A stretch of DNA of 64,000 nt, taken from the NCBI GenBank assembly GCA_023408815.1, contig JAEYJO010000052.1:1-64000 (forward strand), read 5' to 3'. Shown here one piece after another: positions 39,652 to 48,276 of the stretch. Below the pieces are notes generated by a model. That model was not told where the DNA came from. It did no database searches and saw only the letters and a program-made list of their open reading frames with translations. This stretch comes from Bacillota bacterium. GTDB taxonomy: Bacteria > Bacillota > Clostridia > Lachnospirales > Lachnospiraceae. Within the stretch, counting starts at the first letter, position 1. The number at the start of each line of letters is the position of its first letter. Position numbers and translations under genes: made by a program.

Positions 39652-42069
39652 TTATGGCTTCACTACGATATTGACGATTTTTCCGGGAACATAGATTTCC
39701 TTTACAATTTCTCCTGCAAGCTTCTCTCCCAGTGCCTCCCTGCCAGCCGCAATCGCCGCCGCCTTCGTGATGTTTACAGGCACCTTAATGACAACCTTCG
39801 TCTTACCGTTCAACTGTACGGCGATTTCCTTTTCGTCATCCACCATCGCACTTTCATCCGCTACAGGCCACACCACATGAAATACGGAATCGGTTTCACC
39901 CAACTGATGCCACAGTTCCTCGCCGATATGAGGTGCAAAGGGGGACAGAAGGATAACTGCTGTCTTTAACGTATCCTTGTCGATTCCTCCGTTTCTCGCC
40001 ATGTCTATCATCTTATTATTGTATTCCATAAAGCCGGATACTACCGTATTCAGGCCGAAATTCTCAAGGCGCTGTGAAATGTCGGCAATCATCTTATTGC
40101 GGACCTTCAGCATTTCTTTGGTCGCTTCCACGTTTTTGTCCTTATTTTCCGTTACGAGATTCCATAAGCGCGTAATAAAGCGGTAAACTCCGTCGATTCC
40201 TCTGTCGTCCCATTCCGAATCCAATTCGGGCGGTCCTACAAAAAGCTCATATAGCCTTAAGGAATCGCAGCCGTAGTCATTCACCAAATCGTCAGGCGAC
40301 ACTACATTCCCCTTGGATTTACTCATTTTAATGCCGTTCTTTCCGGTAATCATTCCTTGATTGAACAGTTTGGTAAAGGGTTCGTCGAAGTCAATAACTC
40401 CGATATCGCACAAAAATTTCGTATAAAATCTGGAATAGAGCAAATGGAGCACCGCATGCTCCACTCCTCCGATATACATATCTACCGGAAGGAATTTGTC
40501 AGCTTTTTCTCTGCTCACCAGTTCTTTATCATTCTTGCTGTCCACATAACGCAGAAAATACCATGAGGATCCTGCCCACTGGGGCATAGTATTGGTCTCT
40601 CTCTTAGCCGGAGCGCCGCAGACAGGGCATGTGGTATTCACCCACTCGTCAATGCCCGCAAGAGGGGATTCTCCGGTTCCTGTCGGCTGGTAGGATTCCA
40701 CTTCCGGCAAAAGCAGCGGCAGTTCCTCCTCCGGTACCGGCACACAGCCACACTTAGGACAGTGCACAATCGGTATCGGCTCTCCCCAATAACGCTGGCG
40801 TGAAAATACCCAGTCGCGAAGCTTATAATTCGTCGTCTTATGACCAAAGCCGAGCTTTTCGATCATCGCCGGCGCTTCCTTCTTCAAAACAGCGGATTCC
40901 ATGCCGTTCCATTCACCGGAATTGATCATCGTTCCCGCCGCCTCGGTATACGCCTCGGTCATATTTTCTATTTCTTTTCCATCTTTGGCGATAACCTGGA
41001 TAATCGGGATATTGAATTTGGTTGCAAATTCGAAATCGCGGTCATCGTGAGCGGGTACGCACATAATAGCGCCCGTTCCGTAGTCTGCCAGCACATAATC
41101 GGAGAGCCAGATCGGCGTCTTGGCACCGTTTAGAGGATTCACAGCATAGGAGCCCGTAAACACGCCCGTTTTTTCCTTATCCTGAAGCCTGTCCACATTG
41201 GATTTGTTGGCTGCATCCTGAATATACTTTTCTACAGCAGCCTTCGTCTCCGGCGTTGATAAGCCTGCTGCCAGCTTGTGTTCCGGTGCCAGCACCATGA
41301 ACGTCGCTCCATAAAGGGTATCCGGTCTTGTAGTATAAACAGTGATCGCTTCATCCCTTCCATCCACCCTAAAATCCACTTCCGCACCGTAAGAACGCCC
41401 AATCCATTCGGACTGCATCTTCTTAACCTTCTCCGGCCAATCCAGCTTATCGAGATCCTCAAGAAGACGATCCGCATATTTGGTAATGCGTAACATCCAC
41501 TGATTCAGATTCTTCTTAGTCACCTCTGCACCGCAGCGTTCGCACTGGCCGTTTACCACTTCTTCATTAGCGAGTCCTGTCTTGCAGGAAGGGCACCAGT
41601 TGATCGGCATCTCTTTCTGATAAGCCAGACCCTCCTTGAACATCTTCACAAATATCCACTGCGTCCACTTGTAAAAATCAGGATCCGTCGTATTGACCTC
41701 CATATCCCAGTCATAAAGTGCCGCTATCTGATTAATCTGGTTCTTGATATTCGCCACATTTTGTGCCGTAGACTTCGCCGGATGCACACCCATCTTAATC
41801 GCATAATTCTCTGCCGGAAGGCCGAAAGCGTCCCAACCCATGGGATGTATGATATAGTGTCCGCCGTTCAACATCTTATAGCGGCTCCACACGTCGGAGA
41901 TCACGTATCCCCTCCAATGCCCTACATGAAGTCCGTTTCCCGACGGATACGGGAACATATCCAGACAGTAATATTTAGGCTTCTTCCCATCGTCTACGTT
42001 CACGGGCTTATTTTCCCATTCCTTGCGCCATTTTTCTTCAATCTCTCTGTGGTTATACGGTTGTGCCAT
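39652..42069 (-). CDS. leuS: Leucyl-tRNA synthetase
   Basis: This class I enzyme charges tRNA-Leu. The 805 residues match bacterial LeuS. The HIGH motif is HVGH in YPSGNGLHVGHWRGY, zinc-type cysteines occur in CPSCKTGL...CERCG and CPKCGC...CPVCGA, the editing domain has TTRPDTLYGATFMVLAPEH, and KMSKS is in GIKMSKSKGNV. The start MAQPYNHREIE follows GAGGAAG. The leader contains a nested hairpin but no T-box, although many Firmicutes leuS genes have one. Confidence 0.97.
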   Translation of the reverse strand: MAQPYNHREIEEKWRKEWENKPVNVDDGKKPKYYCLDMFPYPSGNGLHVGHWRGYVISDVWSRYKMLNGGHYIIHPMGWDAFGLPAENYAIKMGVHPAKSTAQNVANIKNQINQIAALYDWDMEVNTTDPDFYKWTQWIFVKMFKEGLAYQKEMPINWCPSCKTGLANEEVVNGQCERCGAEVTKKNLNQWMLRITKYADRLLEDLDKLDWPEKVKKMQSEWIGRSYGAEVDFRVDGRDEAITVYTTRPDTLYGATFMVLAPEHKLAAGLSTPETKAAVEKYIQDAANKSNVDRLQDKEKTGVFTGSYAVNPLNGAKTPIWLSDYVLADYGTGAIMCVPAHDDRDFEFATKFNIPIIQVIAKDGKEIENMTEAYTEAAGTMINSGEWNGMESAVLKKEAPAMIEKLGFGHKTTNYKLRDWVFSRQRYWGEPIPIVHCPKCGCVPVPEEELPLLLPEVESYQPTGTGESPLAGIDEWVNTTCPVCGAPAKRETNTMPQWAGSSWYFLRYVDSKNDKELVSREKADKFLPVDMYIGGVEHAVLHLLYSRFYTKFLCDIGVIDFDEPFTKLFNQGMITGKNGIKMSKSKGNVVSPDDLVNDYGCDSLRLYELFVGPPELDSEWDDRGIDGVYRFITRLWNLVTENKDKNVEATKEMLKVRNKMIADISQRLENFGLNTVVSGFMEYNNKMIDMARNGGIDKDTLKTAVILLSPFAPHIGEELWHQLGETDSVFHVVWPVADESAMVDDEKEIAVQLNGKTKVVIKVPVNITKAAAIAAGREALGEKLAGEIVKEIYVPGKIVNIVVKP

Positions 42070-42080
42070 CTTTTCTTCCT

Positions 42081-42121
42081 CACATTTTTCAAAAATTTCA
42101 CGCCAAAAGGCGCAAAATGTG
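42081..42121 (-). promoter_or_regulatory. Nested hairpin in the leuS leader
   Basis: CACATTTT (minus strand, from 42121) pairs with AAAATGTG (to 42081) and encloses CGCC-TTTT-GGCG. The hairpin ends just before the GAGGAAG ribosome site, 12 nt from the leuS start, and could affect initiation. Confidence 0.4.
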
Positions 42122-42156
42122 TTTAAGTATTTAATATGTATTTTTAAATTCAAGTA

Positions 42157-42185
42157 ATTTTATACTTTTTCCCCTGTCATGTCAA
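42157..42185 (-). promoter_or_regulatory. Promoter of leuS
   Basis: On the minus strand TTGACA (42180-42185) and TAAAAT (42157-42162) are separated by 17 nt, giving a leader of about 80 nt. Confidence 0.65.
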
Positions 42186-42205
42186 GGTTTCCGTCCCCAT
42201 TTCTA

Positions 42206-42250
42206 TTAAAAACAGGATGCCGCATGCTTTATGCATTACGGCATCCTGTT
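42206..42250 (-). terminator. Terminator of the EF-G-like gene
   Basis: AACAGGATGCCG (42211-42222) and CGGCATCCTGTT (42239-42250) form a perfect 12-bp stem; on the minus strand a TTTTTAAT tail follows. Confidence 0.8.
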
Positions 42251-42276
42251 TTCTATTATCAACTCTTTTTCATATC

Positions 42277-44364
42277 TTATTCTTCGCTGCCTTCCGCTAC
42301 CTTGGCTGCTCTTGCGGCAACCTCTTTCTCCTGCACATCGCTGGGTGCCTGCTCATATCTTGCAAATTCATAGGCGAAGGTACCTCTGCCCCCCGTCATA
42401 GAACGCAAATCCGTACAATAACCGAACAATCCTGTCATAGGAATATCTGCTTCGATTACCTGCTTGCCTCCTACCGGATTCATGCCGAGTACACGCCCCC
42501 GTCTCTTGTTCAGATCGCCCATAACATCACCGGTATAAGCGTCGGGAACCGTTACCTTCAAAGATGCGATAGGCTCTAACAAAATAGGACCAGCTTCCAT
42601 AAAACCTTTCTTGAACGCCTGAATGGTCGCCATCTTAAACGCCATTTCAGAAGAATCCACCGGATGATAGGATCCGTCGTACAGAATCCCCTTTACGCCC
42701 ACCACCGGGTATGCCGCAAGAGGTCCTTTCAGCACAGATTCCTGCAAGCCCTTTTCTACCGCAGGGAAGAAGTTCTTCGGCACAGCGCCGCCTACCACCT
42801 CCTGTGAGAACTCATAAGGAGTCTGTAAATCTCCCGAAGGTGCAAATCTCATTTTAACATGGCCATACTGACCGTGTCCGCCGGACTGCTTTTTATATTT
42901 ATATTCTACGTCTGAGGTCTTCTTAATCGTCTCACGGAACGCTACCTTAGGCTGTGTCAGCTCTATCTCTACCTTGTATTCGTTCTGCAGCCTGCTGGTA
43001 ACCACCTCAAGATGCAAATCGCCCATTCCGTAAAGAAGCATCTGTCTGTTTTCCGCGTCATTCAATAACTTAAGCGTCTGATCCTCGTGCATCATTTTTT
43101 GCAAGGACTGGGATATCTTATCGATATCGCCTTTGTTTTTCGCATGATATCTCATATAGGTATAGGGAACGGAAATATCTGCTTTACCATATTTTATGGT
43201 GGTAGCTTTAGTGGAGAGCGTATTTCCCGTTCTGGCCGCGGTCAGCTTGGCGATCGCTCCGATATCTCCCGCATGGAGCTCGTTTACCTCTAAGGGTTTG
43301 CTTCCTTGAAGAACATAGAGCTTGCCCACCTTCTCCTCCACATCTTTATCGCTGTTATATATGAGGTCATCGGTCTTGAATACACCTGAGCATATCTTCA
43401 CCAGGGAATATTTTCCGATAAACGGGTCCACAATGGTCTTAAAAATATATGCGGATTTCGCTTTTGAGAAATCGTAGTTCGCTTGAAAAATCTCGTTGGT
43501 CTTCAAATTAATTCCGGCTATTTCCTTATTCTCAGGACTGGGCATATATTTCACGATGTCATCCAGCAAGGTGTAGATTCCCTGACATAAAAGGCTGAAG
43601 CCCATAGTCATGGGAACAATCGTTCCGTCGATGACATTCGTGCGAAGAGCCGCTCTTATTTCCGCCTCCGAGAAGGTATCTCCTCCGAAATATCTCTCCA
43701 TGAATTCCTCGCTTGTCTCAGCTACTGCTTCTAACAGAGTATCTCTGTAAAGCTGGAGATTAGCCTTGCTGTATTCCGGCACCTCACATTCCACAACATC
43801 CTTCCCCTGCCAACGGTAGCCGGTTTCTGTAATGACATTAACATAACCTACAAACTTCTCATTTTCACGAATGGGCAGATGAAAAGGCGCCATCTTCTTG
43901 CCATATGTATTCGTCATATCCTCCACTACCTGACGGAAAGAGGCATTATCCACATCCATATCCGTTACAAAAACAAAACGTGGAAGCTTATATTTATCGC
44001 ACAGCTCCCAGGCTTTTTCCGCTCCGACTTCCACGCCGGCCTTACCCGATACTACGATGATGGCCGCATCCGCCGCGCTGACCGCTTCCTCCACCTCTCC
44101 TACGAAATCAAAAAATCCCGGCGTATCCAATATATTTATCTTAATCCCTTCCCATTCGACAGGAACTACCGAAGAGGAAATGGATATTTGTCTTTTCTGC
44201 TCTTCTTTTCCGAAATCGCTTACTGTATTGCCATCGGTTACCTTGCCCATTCTCGAGGTAATACCAGATAAATATGCCATTGCTTCAACCAGACTTGTCT
44301 TGCCGCTTCCCCCGTGTCCGAGCAATACTACGTTTCTAATCTTGTCAGTTGTGTAAACATTCAT
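42277..44364 (-). CDS. Elongation factor G-like GTPase with altered G4 motif
   Basis: The 695-residue EF-G paralogue has all five EF-G domains. G1 is GHGGSGKT (16-23) and G3 DTPGF (80-84). G4, normally NKxD, reads TDMD (134-137). Domain IV starts at about 480 and has the tip-like segment QSGGHGQYGHVKMRF. The C-terminal part (EPIASLKVTVPDAYTGDVMGDLNKRRGRVLGM) is well kept. It stands alone, outside a ribosomal-protein operon, unlike the main fusA. Members of this EF-G-like group have unknown roles; ribosome binding is likely, but GTP specificity is uncertain because the guanine-recognition Asn and Lys are replaced. The start MNVYTTDK follows GGAGG by 8 nt. Confidence 0.88.
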   Translation of the reverse strand: MNVYTTDKIRNVVLLGHGGSGKTSLVEAMAYLSGITSRMGKVTDGNTVSDFGKEEQKRQISISSSVVPVEWEGIKINILDTPGFFDFVGEVEEAVSAADAAIIVVSGKAGVEVGAEKAWELCDKYKLPRFVFVTDMDVDNASFRQVVEDMTNTYGKKMAPFHLPIRENEKFVGYVNVITETGYRWQGKDVVECEVPEYSKANLQLYRDTLLEAVAETSEEFMERYFGGDTFSEAEIRAALRTNVIDGTIVPMTMGFSLLCQGIYTLLDDIVKYMPSPENKEIAGINLKTNEIFQANYDFSKAKSAYIFKTIVDPFIGKYSLVKICSGVFKTDDLIYNSDKDVEEKVGKLYVLQGSKPLEVNELHAGDIGAIAKLTAARTGNTLSTKATTIKYGKADISVPYTYMRYHAKNKGDIDKISQSLQKMMHEDQTLKLLNDAENRQMLLYGMGDLHLEVVTSRLQNEYKVEIELTQPKVAFRETIKKTSDVEYKYKKQSGGHGQYGHVKMRFAPSGDLQTPYEFSQEVVGGAVPKNFFPAVEKGLQESVLKGPLAAYPVVGVKGILYDGSYHPVDSSEMAFKMATIQAFKKGFMEAGPILLEPIASLKVTVPDAYTGDVMGDLNKRRGRVLGMNPVGGKQVIEADIPMTGLFGYCTDLRSMTGGRGTFAYEFARYEQAPSDVQEKEVAARAAKVAEGSEE

Positions 44365-44562
44365 ATAATTTCCTCCAATTTTCGCAGTTTTTAGGCAGTT
44401 TCCCCAGGCCGTAATTCTAGTCATACACTGCCCTTTTACTCCCATGTGTATATTTTACTAAAAGCTCATAAATATTACAAGTCAATTTAAACATTCTGCA
44501 CATGTTTTTTGTTTTATTTTAAACTCCAATAAAATTACGCTTCAATATATAAAATCGCCGCG

Positions 44563-44591
44563 TTGACTTTCATACGTTGAAGTGTTATATT
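44563..44591 (+). promoter_or_regulatory. Promoter of the aromatic amino acid operon
   Basis: TTGACT (44563-44568) and TATATT (44586-44591) are separated by 17 nt, about 105 nt before aroF. The intergenic region 44365-44695 holds this promoter and a weaker minus-strand TTGACT (44480-44485) that may drive the EF-G-like gene; I see no terminator-antiterminator or T-box in the aroF leader. Confidence 0.65.
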
Positions 44592-44695
44592 ATCAATGTA
44601 AATACTGTATATGTCCACGCGCGAAATACATGGTAAAAGTATATGCAAGACATGCAGATATTAATATAAAAATTTAGAAGAAAGAGGAAAAAAAT

Positions 44696-45724
44696 ATGAT
44701 TATTGTAATGAAACCAAATGCCGCGACGGAAAGTATCGAGTCAGTCGTTTCTTATATCAAAAATAATGGCTTGCAAACTCATCTCTCCAAGGGAGAGGAG
44801 GTTACCATTATCGGCATTGTCGGAGATAAGACGAAGCTTCCTACGGAAAACCTGATCAGTTTCAAGGATGTCGACCGCATCGTACCGGTCACGGAAAGCT
44901 ACAAGCTGACTAACCGGAAGTTTCATCCCGAACCCACCACTGTAAAGGTAGGAAACACTTATATCGGCCCTGAAAACATGACCATTATGGCAGGCCCCTG
45001 CGCCGTGGAAACAGAGGAACAGCTCATGTGCATTGCCCGGGCGGTGAAAAAGTCCGGCGCTACCATCCTGCGCGGAGGCGCGTACAAACCAAGAACCTCC
45101 CCTTATTCCTTCCAGGGACTGGAGGAGGAAGGCCTGCGCTACATGCAGACAGCAAAAAAAGAAACCGGCCTTTCCACTATCTGCGAAGTGGTGAGCAACG
45201 AAGCGATAGAAGCCGCCGTCAAATACGTAGACATGATTCAGATCGGCGCAAGAAATATGCAGAATTTTATCCTGCTTAAGGAAGCGGGACGTTCCGGTCT
45301 TCCCGTCTTACTTAAAAGAGGGTTATGCGCTACCATCGATGAATGGCTTAATGCTGCGGAATACATCATCGCAGAGGGGAATCCAGACGTAGTACTGTGT
45401 GAAAGAGGTATCCGTACCTTCGAAACTGCCACGAGGAACACCTTGGACTTAAGTGCCGTCCCGGTTCTGAAAGAAAAGACACACCTTCCGGTTATCGCAG
45501 ACCCCTCCCATTCCACAGGCGCTTACAAGTATGTACCGCCCATGGCGAAAGCGGCAGTTGCCTGCGGCGCGGACGGACTGATGATAGAGGTACATGACAA
45601 TCCCTCCTGCGCACTTTCGGACGGCCCTCAGTCCTTGACCTTCAAGAAATTCGACAAACTGACAAAGGAGCTCAAGCCGCTCTGTGATTTGATGGGGCGT
45701 GAATTTACGGGGATAACTTTATGA
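44696..45724 (+). CDS. aroF: 3-deoxy-7-phosphoheptulonate (DAHP) synthase, type I-beta
   Basis: The enzyme catalyses the first step of the shikimate pathway from PEP and erythrose 4-phosphate. The 342 residues contain an N-terminal ferredoxin-like regulatory domain of about 70 residues (MIIVMKPNAATESIESVVSYI), as in Thermotoga and Bacillus-type enzymes with feedback control, and the barrel with AGPCAVETEEQ, RGGAYKPRTSPYSFQGL, QIGARNMQNF, LLKRG and DPSHSTG. It starts an aroF-tyrA-aroA operon. Its stop overlaps the tyrA start by 4 nt. Confidence 0.95.
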   Translation: MIIVMKPNAATESIESVVSYIKNNGLQTHLSKGEEVTIIGIVGDKTKLPTENLISFKDVDRIVPVTESYKLTNRKFHPEPTTVKVGNTYIGPENMTIMAGPCAVETEEQLMCIARAVKKSGATILRGGAYKPRTSPYSFQGLEEEGLRYMQTAKKETGLSTICEVVSNEAIEAAVKYVDMIQIGARNMQNFILLKEAGRSGLPVLLKRGLCATIDEWLNAAEYIIAEGNPDVVLCERGIRTFETATRNTLDLSAVPVLKEKTHLPVIADPSHSTGAYKYVPPMAKAAVACGADGLMIEVHDNPSCALSDGPQSLTFKKFDKLTKELKPLCDLMGREFTGITL

Positions 45725-46821
45725 AACAACTTACCTTGGGCTTTATCGGTCTGGGCCTTATCGGCGGTTCCATCGCCAAGGCGCTGAAGGCGGCATGCCC
45801 TGAGACTTCCATAATCGCATATGACGTAAACGGCAGTACTCTGGCTCTTGCTATGGAGGAAGGGATCACGGACCGCATCTCATCCTCTATCGACGCCTCT
45901 TTTTCAGCCTGCGACTTTATCTTTTTATGTGCGCCGGTTGCCGAAAACGATGAGAATCTAAAAATATTAAAACAATACCTTCCGCCCTCCTGCACTCTTA
46001 CGGATGTAGGCAGCGTAAAGGGAGACATTCACCTCCATATCGAGGAAGCCGGGCTTTCCGGCCAGTTTATCGGCGGTCATCCCATGGCGGGCAGCGAACG
46101 TTTCGGCTATGCCAATTCCAAAGCTATCCTTTTGGAAAATGCTTACTATATTCTTACTCCCTCTCCTTCCGTTTCTGCGAAAAGAGTGGAGGACTTTAGA
46201 CAGCTGGTCACGACTATGGGCGCCATTCCCTTAGTTCTGGGCGACGAGCAGCACGATTATGTAACTGCCGCGATCAGCCACCTTCCTCATATCATCGCCT
46301 CCTCTCTGGTGAATCTGGTCAGAGATTCCGACTCGAAGGATGGCATCATGAAGCTCATAGCGGCAGGGGGATTCAAGGACATCACAAGAATAGCCTCCTC
46401 TTCTCCCGATATGTGGCAGCAAATCTGCCTGACCAATACGGAAAACATCGCATCTTTGCTGGAGGATTATGTGGAGGCTCTCATACGGGTTAAGGAACAG
46501 CTTCGCAAGAAGGACGCTCAGTTTCTTTACCGCTTCTTCGATGAGGCTCGTATATATCGGGATTCCTTTATCGAGACTTCAAGCGGCCCCATTAAGAAAT
46601 CCTATTCCCTCACCATCGATATTGCTGATGAAGCAGGAGCTTTAGCTTCCATTGCCACCATGCTCGCTCTCAAGAATATCAGTATCAAAAATATTGGCAT
46701 CGTACACAACAGAGAGCTGGAGGAAGGCGCCCTTCGCATAGAATTCTATGAAGAAGCCGCGATTCAAACCGCCGGAGAAATATTAAAAAGCCGCGGCTAT
46801 GTTATCTATGAAAAAAAATAA
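45721..46821 (+). CDS. tyrA: Prephenate dehydrogenase with ACT domain
   Basis: The enzyme oxidatively decarboxylates prephenate to 4-hydroxyphenylpyruvate for tyrosine. The 366 residues contain an N-terminal NAD-binding motif (GFIGLGLIGGSIAKAL, about 7-22), GGHPMAGSERFGY with the catalytic His, the helical dehydrogenase part (AISHLPHIIASSL), and a C-terminal ACT domain (about 295-366, LTIDIADEAGALASIATML) for feedback binding of tyrosine. It is coupled to aroF by an ATGA overlap and followed after 14 nt by aroA. Confidence 0.94.
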   Translation: MKQLTLGFIGLGLIGGSIAKALKAACPETSIIAYDVNGSTLALAMEEGITDRISSSIDASFSACDFIFLCAPVAENDENLKILKQYLPPSCTLTDVGSVKGDIHLHIEEAGLSGQFIGGHPMAGSERFGYANSKAILLENAYYILTPSPSVSAKRVEDFRQLVTTMGAIPLVLGDEQHDYVTAAISHLPHIIASSLVNLVRDSDSKDGIMKLIAAGGFKDITRIASSSPDMWQQICLTNTENIASLLEDYVEALIRVKEQLRKKDAQFLYRFFDEARIYRDSFIETSSGPIKKSYSLTIDIADEAGALASIATMLALKNISIKNIGIVHNRELEEGALRIEFYEEAAIQTAGEILKSRGYVIYEKK

Positions 46822-46835
46822 GGAGGATTCCAGTC

Positions 46836-48110
46836 ATGAAATTTTATAAGACGAAGGAACTAAAAGGAGAGCTTGCGGTACCCGGCGATAAATCCATTTC
46901 CCATAGAGCGGTTATGTTCGGTTCTCTCGCCCTTGGCACTACAGAAATAACCAACTTCCTGCAAGGAGCGGATTGCCTTTCCACCATCGACTGTTTCCGC
47001 CGTCTCGGCATCGATATTAAAAATGAACCCGATAAGATCATAATACACGGAAAGGGACTGGACGGGCTGTCCGCTCCCTCTTCTATCCTGGATGCAGGTA
47101 ACAGCGGCACTACTACCCGGCTTATCTCCGGCATCCTCGCTGCACAACCCTTCGAAAGTGTACTTACCGGGGACGATTCCATAAAAAGCCGTCCTATGAG
47201 ACGCATCATGGAGCCTTTGACCATGATGGGCGCGGATATCATAAGCTTAAACGGCAATGACTGTGCCCCTCTTCGGATTACAGGCAAAAAACTGCGCGGC
47301 ATCCACTACCGCTCTAAAGTGGCCTCTGCGCAGGTAAAATCAGCTGTCCTTCTGGCCGGACTCTACGCCGACGCAGTCACCGAAGTGACGGAACCCGTAA
47401 TCAGCCGGAATCATTCCGAAATCATGCTGGGCACCTTCGGCGCGAAAGTATGGACAGAGGGTACTACTGCCTCCATCGAGCCCCGCCCTTCTTTGAAAGG
47501 TGCGAAAATCAACGTTCCCGGCGATATTTCCTCCGCCGCTTATTTCATCGCTGCCGGACTTATCGTTCCCGGCTCCGATATCCTCATTAAAAATGTGGGC
47601 ATCAATCCTACCCGTGACGGCATACTGAAGGCAGCGAAGGCTATGGGCGGAAATATCGAGCTTTTGAACGTCAACCATGTAGGCGAACCTACGGCTGACC
47701 TTCACGTTACCTACAGCCAGCTGCACGGAATTACCATTGAAGGGGATATTATTCCTACATTGATCGACGAGCTTCCCGTTATCGCCGTTATGGCTGCTGC
47801 CGCTCAGGGCACCACTGTGATAAAGGACGCCTCTGAACTCAAAGTAAAAGAGTCCAACCGCATTGACGTCGTAGTGGAACAGCTCTCCTCCATGGGCTGT
47901 CACATAACAGGCACCGAAGACGGGATGGTTATCGAGGGCGGCCACCGCTTAACGGGCAGCATCATCGACCCTCATGCAGACCACCGCATCGCGATGAGCT
48001 TTGCCGTTGCTTCGCTCATCGCAGAGGGCGAAACCGAGATCCAAAACAGTGACGTCGTATCCATCAGCTATCCATCCTTTTACTCCGATTTACGGAACCT
48101 GCATGAATAA
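46836..48110 (+). CDS. aroA: 3-phosphoshikimate 1-carboxyvinyltransferase (EPSP synthase)
   Basis: The enzyme transfers the enolpyruvyl group of PEP to shikimate 3-phosphate. The 424 residues contain GDKSISHRAVMF at 18-29, the PEP loop LDAGNSGTTTRL, KSRPMRRIMEPL, SAQVKSAVLLAGL and the C-terminal DHRIAMSFAVA. LDAGNSGTTTRL resembles Gram-positive enzymes such as that of Bacillus rather than enterobacterial AroA (NAGTAMRPL). A strong AAGGAGG site lies 9 nt before the ATG. It is the last of three genes. The remaining shikimate genes are not in the window. Confidence 0.96.
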   Translation: MKFYKTKELKGELAVPGDKSISHRAVMFGSLALGTTEITNFLQGADCLSTIDCFRRLGIDIKNEPDKIIIHGKGLDGLSAPSSILDAGNSGTTTRLISGILAAQPFESVLTGDDSIKSRPMRRIMEPLTMMGADIISLNGNDCAPLRITGKKLRGIHYRSKVASAQVKSAVLLAGLYADAVTEVTEPVISRNHSEIMLGTFGAKVWTEGTTASIEPRPSLKGAKINVPGDISSAAYFIAAGLIVPGSDILIKNVGINPTRDGILKAAKAMGGNIELLNVNHVGEPTADLHVTYSQLHGITIEGDIIPTLIDELPVIAVMAAAAQGTTVIKDASELKVKESNRIDVVVEQLSSMGCHITGTEDGMVIEGGHRLTGSIIDPHADHRIAMSFAVASLIAEGETEIQNSDVVSISYPSFYSDLRNLHE

Positions 48111-48186
48111 AGGAAGCAGGGCTTTGTTCAACTTCACCACTATTTTCCAGTTTTCATGTACAACTTGCTCATTTTGTTTAGGCTAA

Positions 48187-48215
48187 TTGTATTTTTCGAC
48201 AAAGAATGCTACAAT
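48187..48215 (+). promoter_or_regulatory. Promoter of the chemoreceptor gene
   Basis: TTGTAT (48187-48192) and TACAAT (48210-48215) have a 17-nt spacer, 60 nt before the start. This is of sigma-A type, not the TAAA-N15-GCCGATAA form typical of sigma-D motility genes. Confidence 0.6.
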
Positions 48216-48276
48216 CAACATAATAATAGGTGTAGAACAACTTGATCATGCTTTTAGAACAGGGGGTACTACAAAA

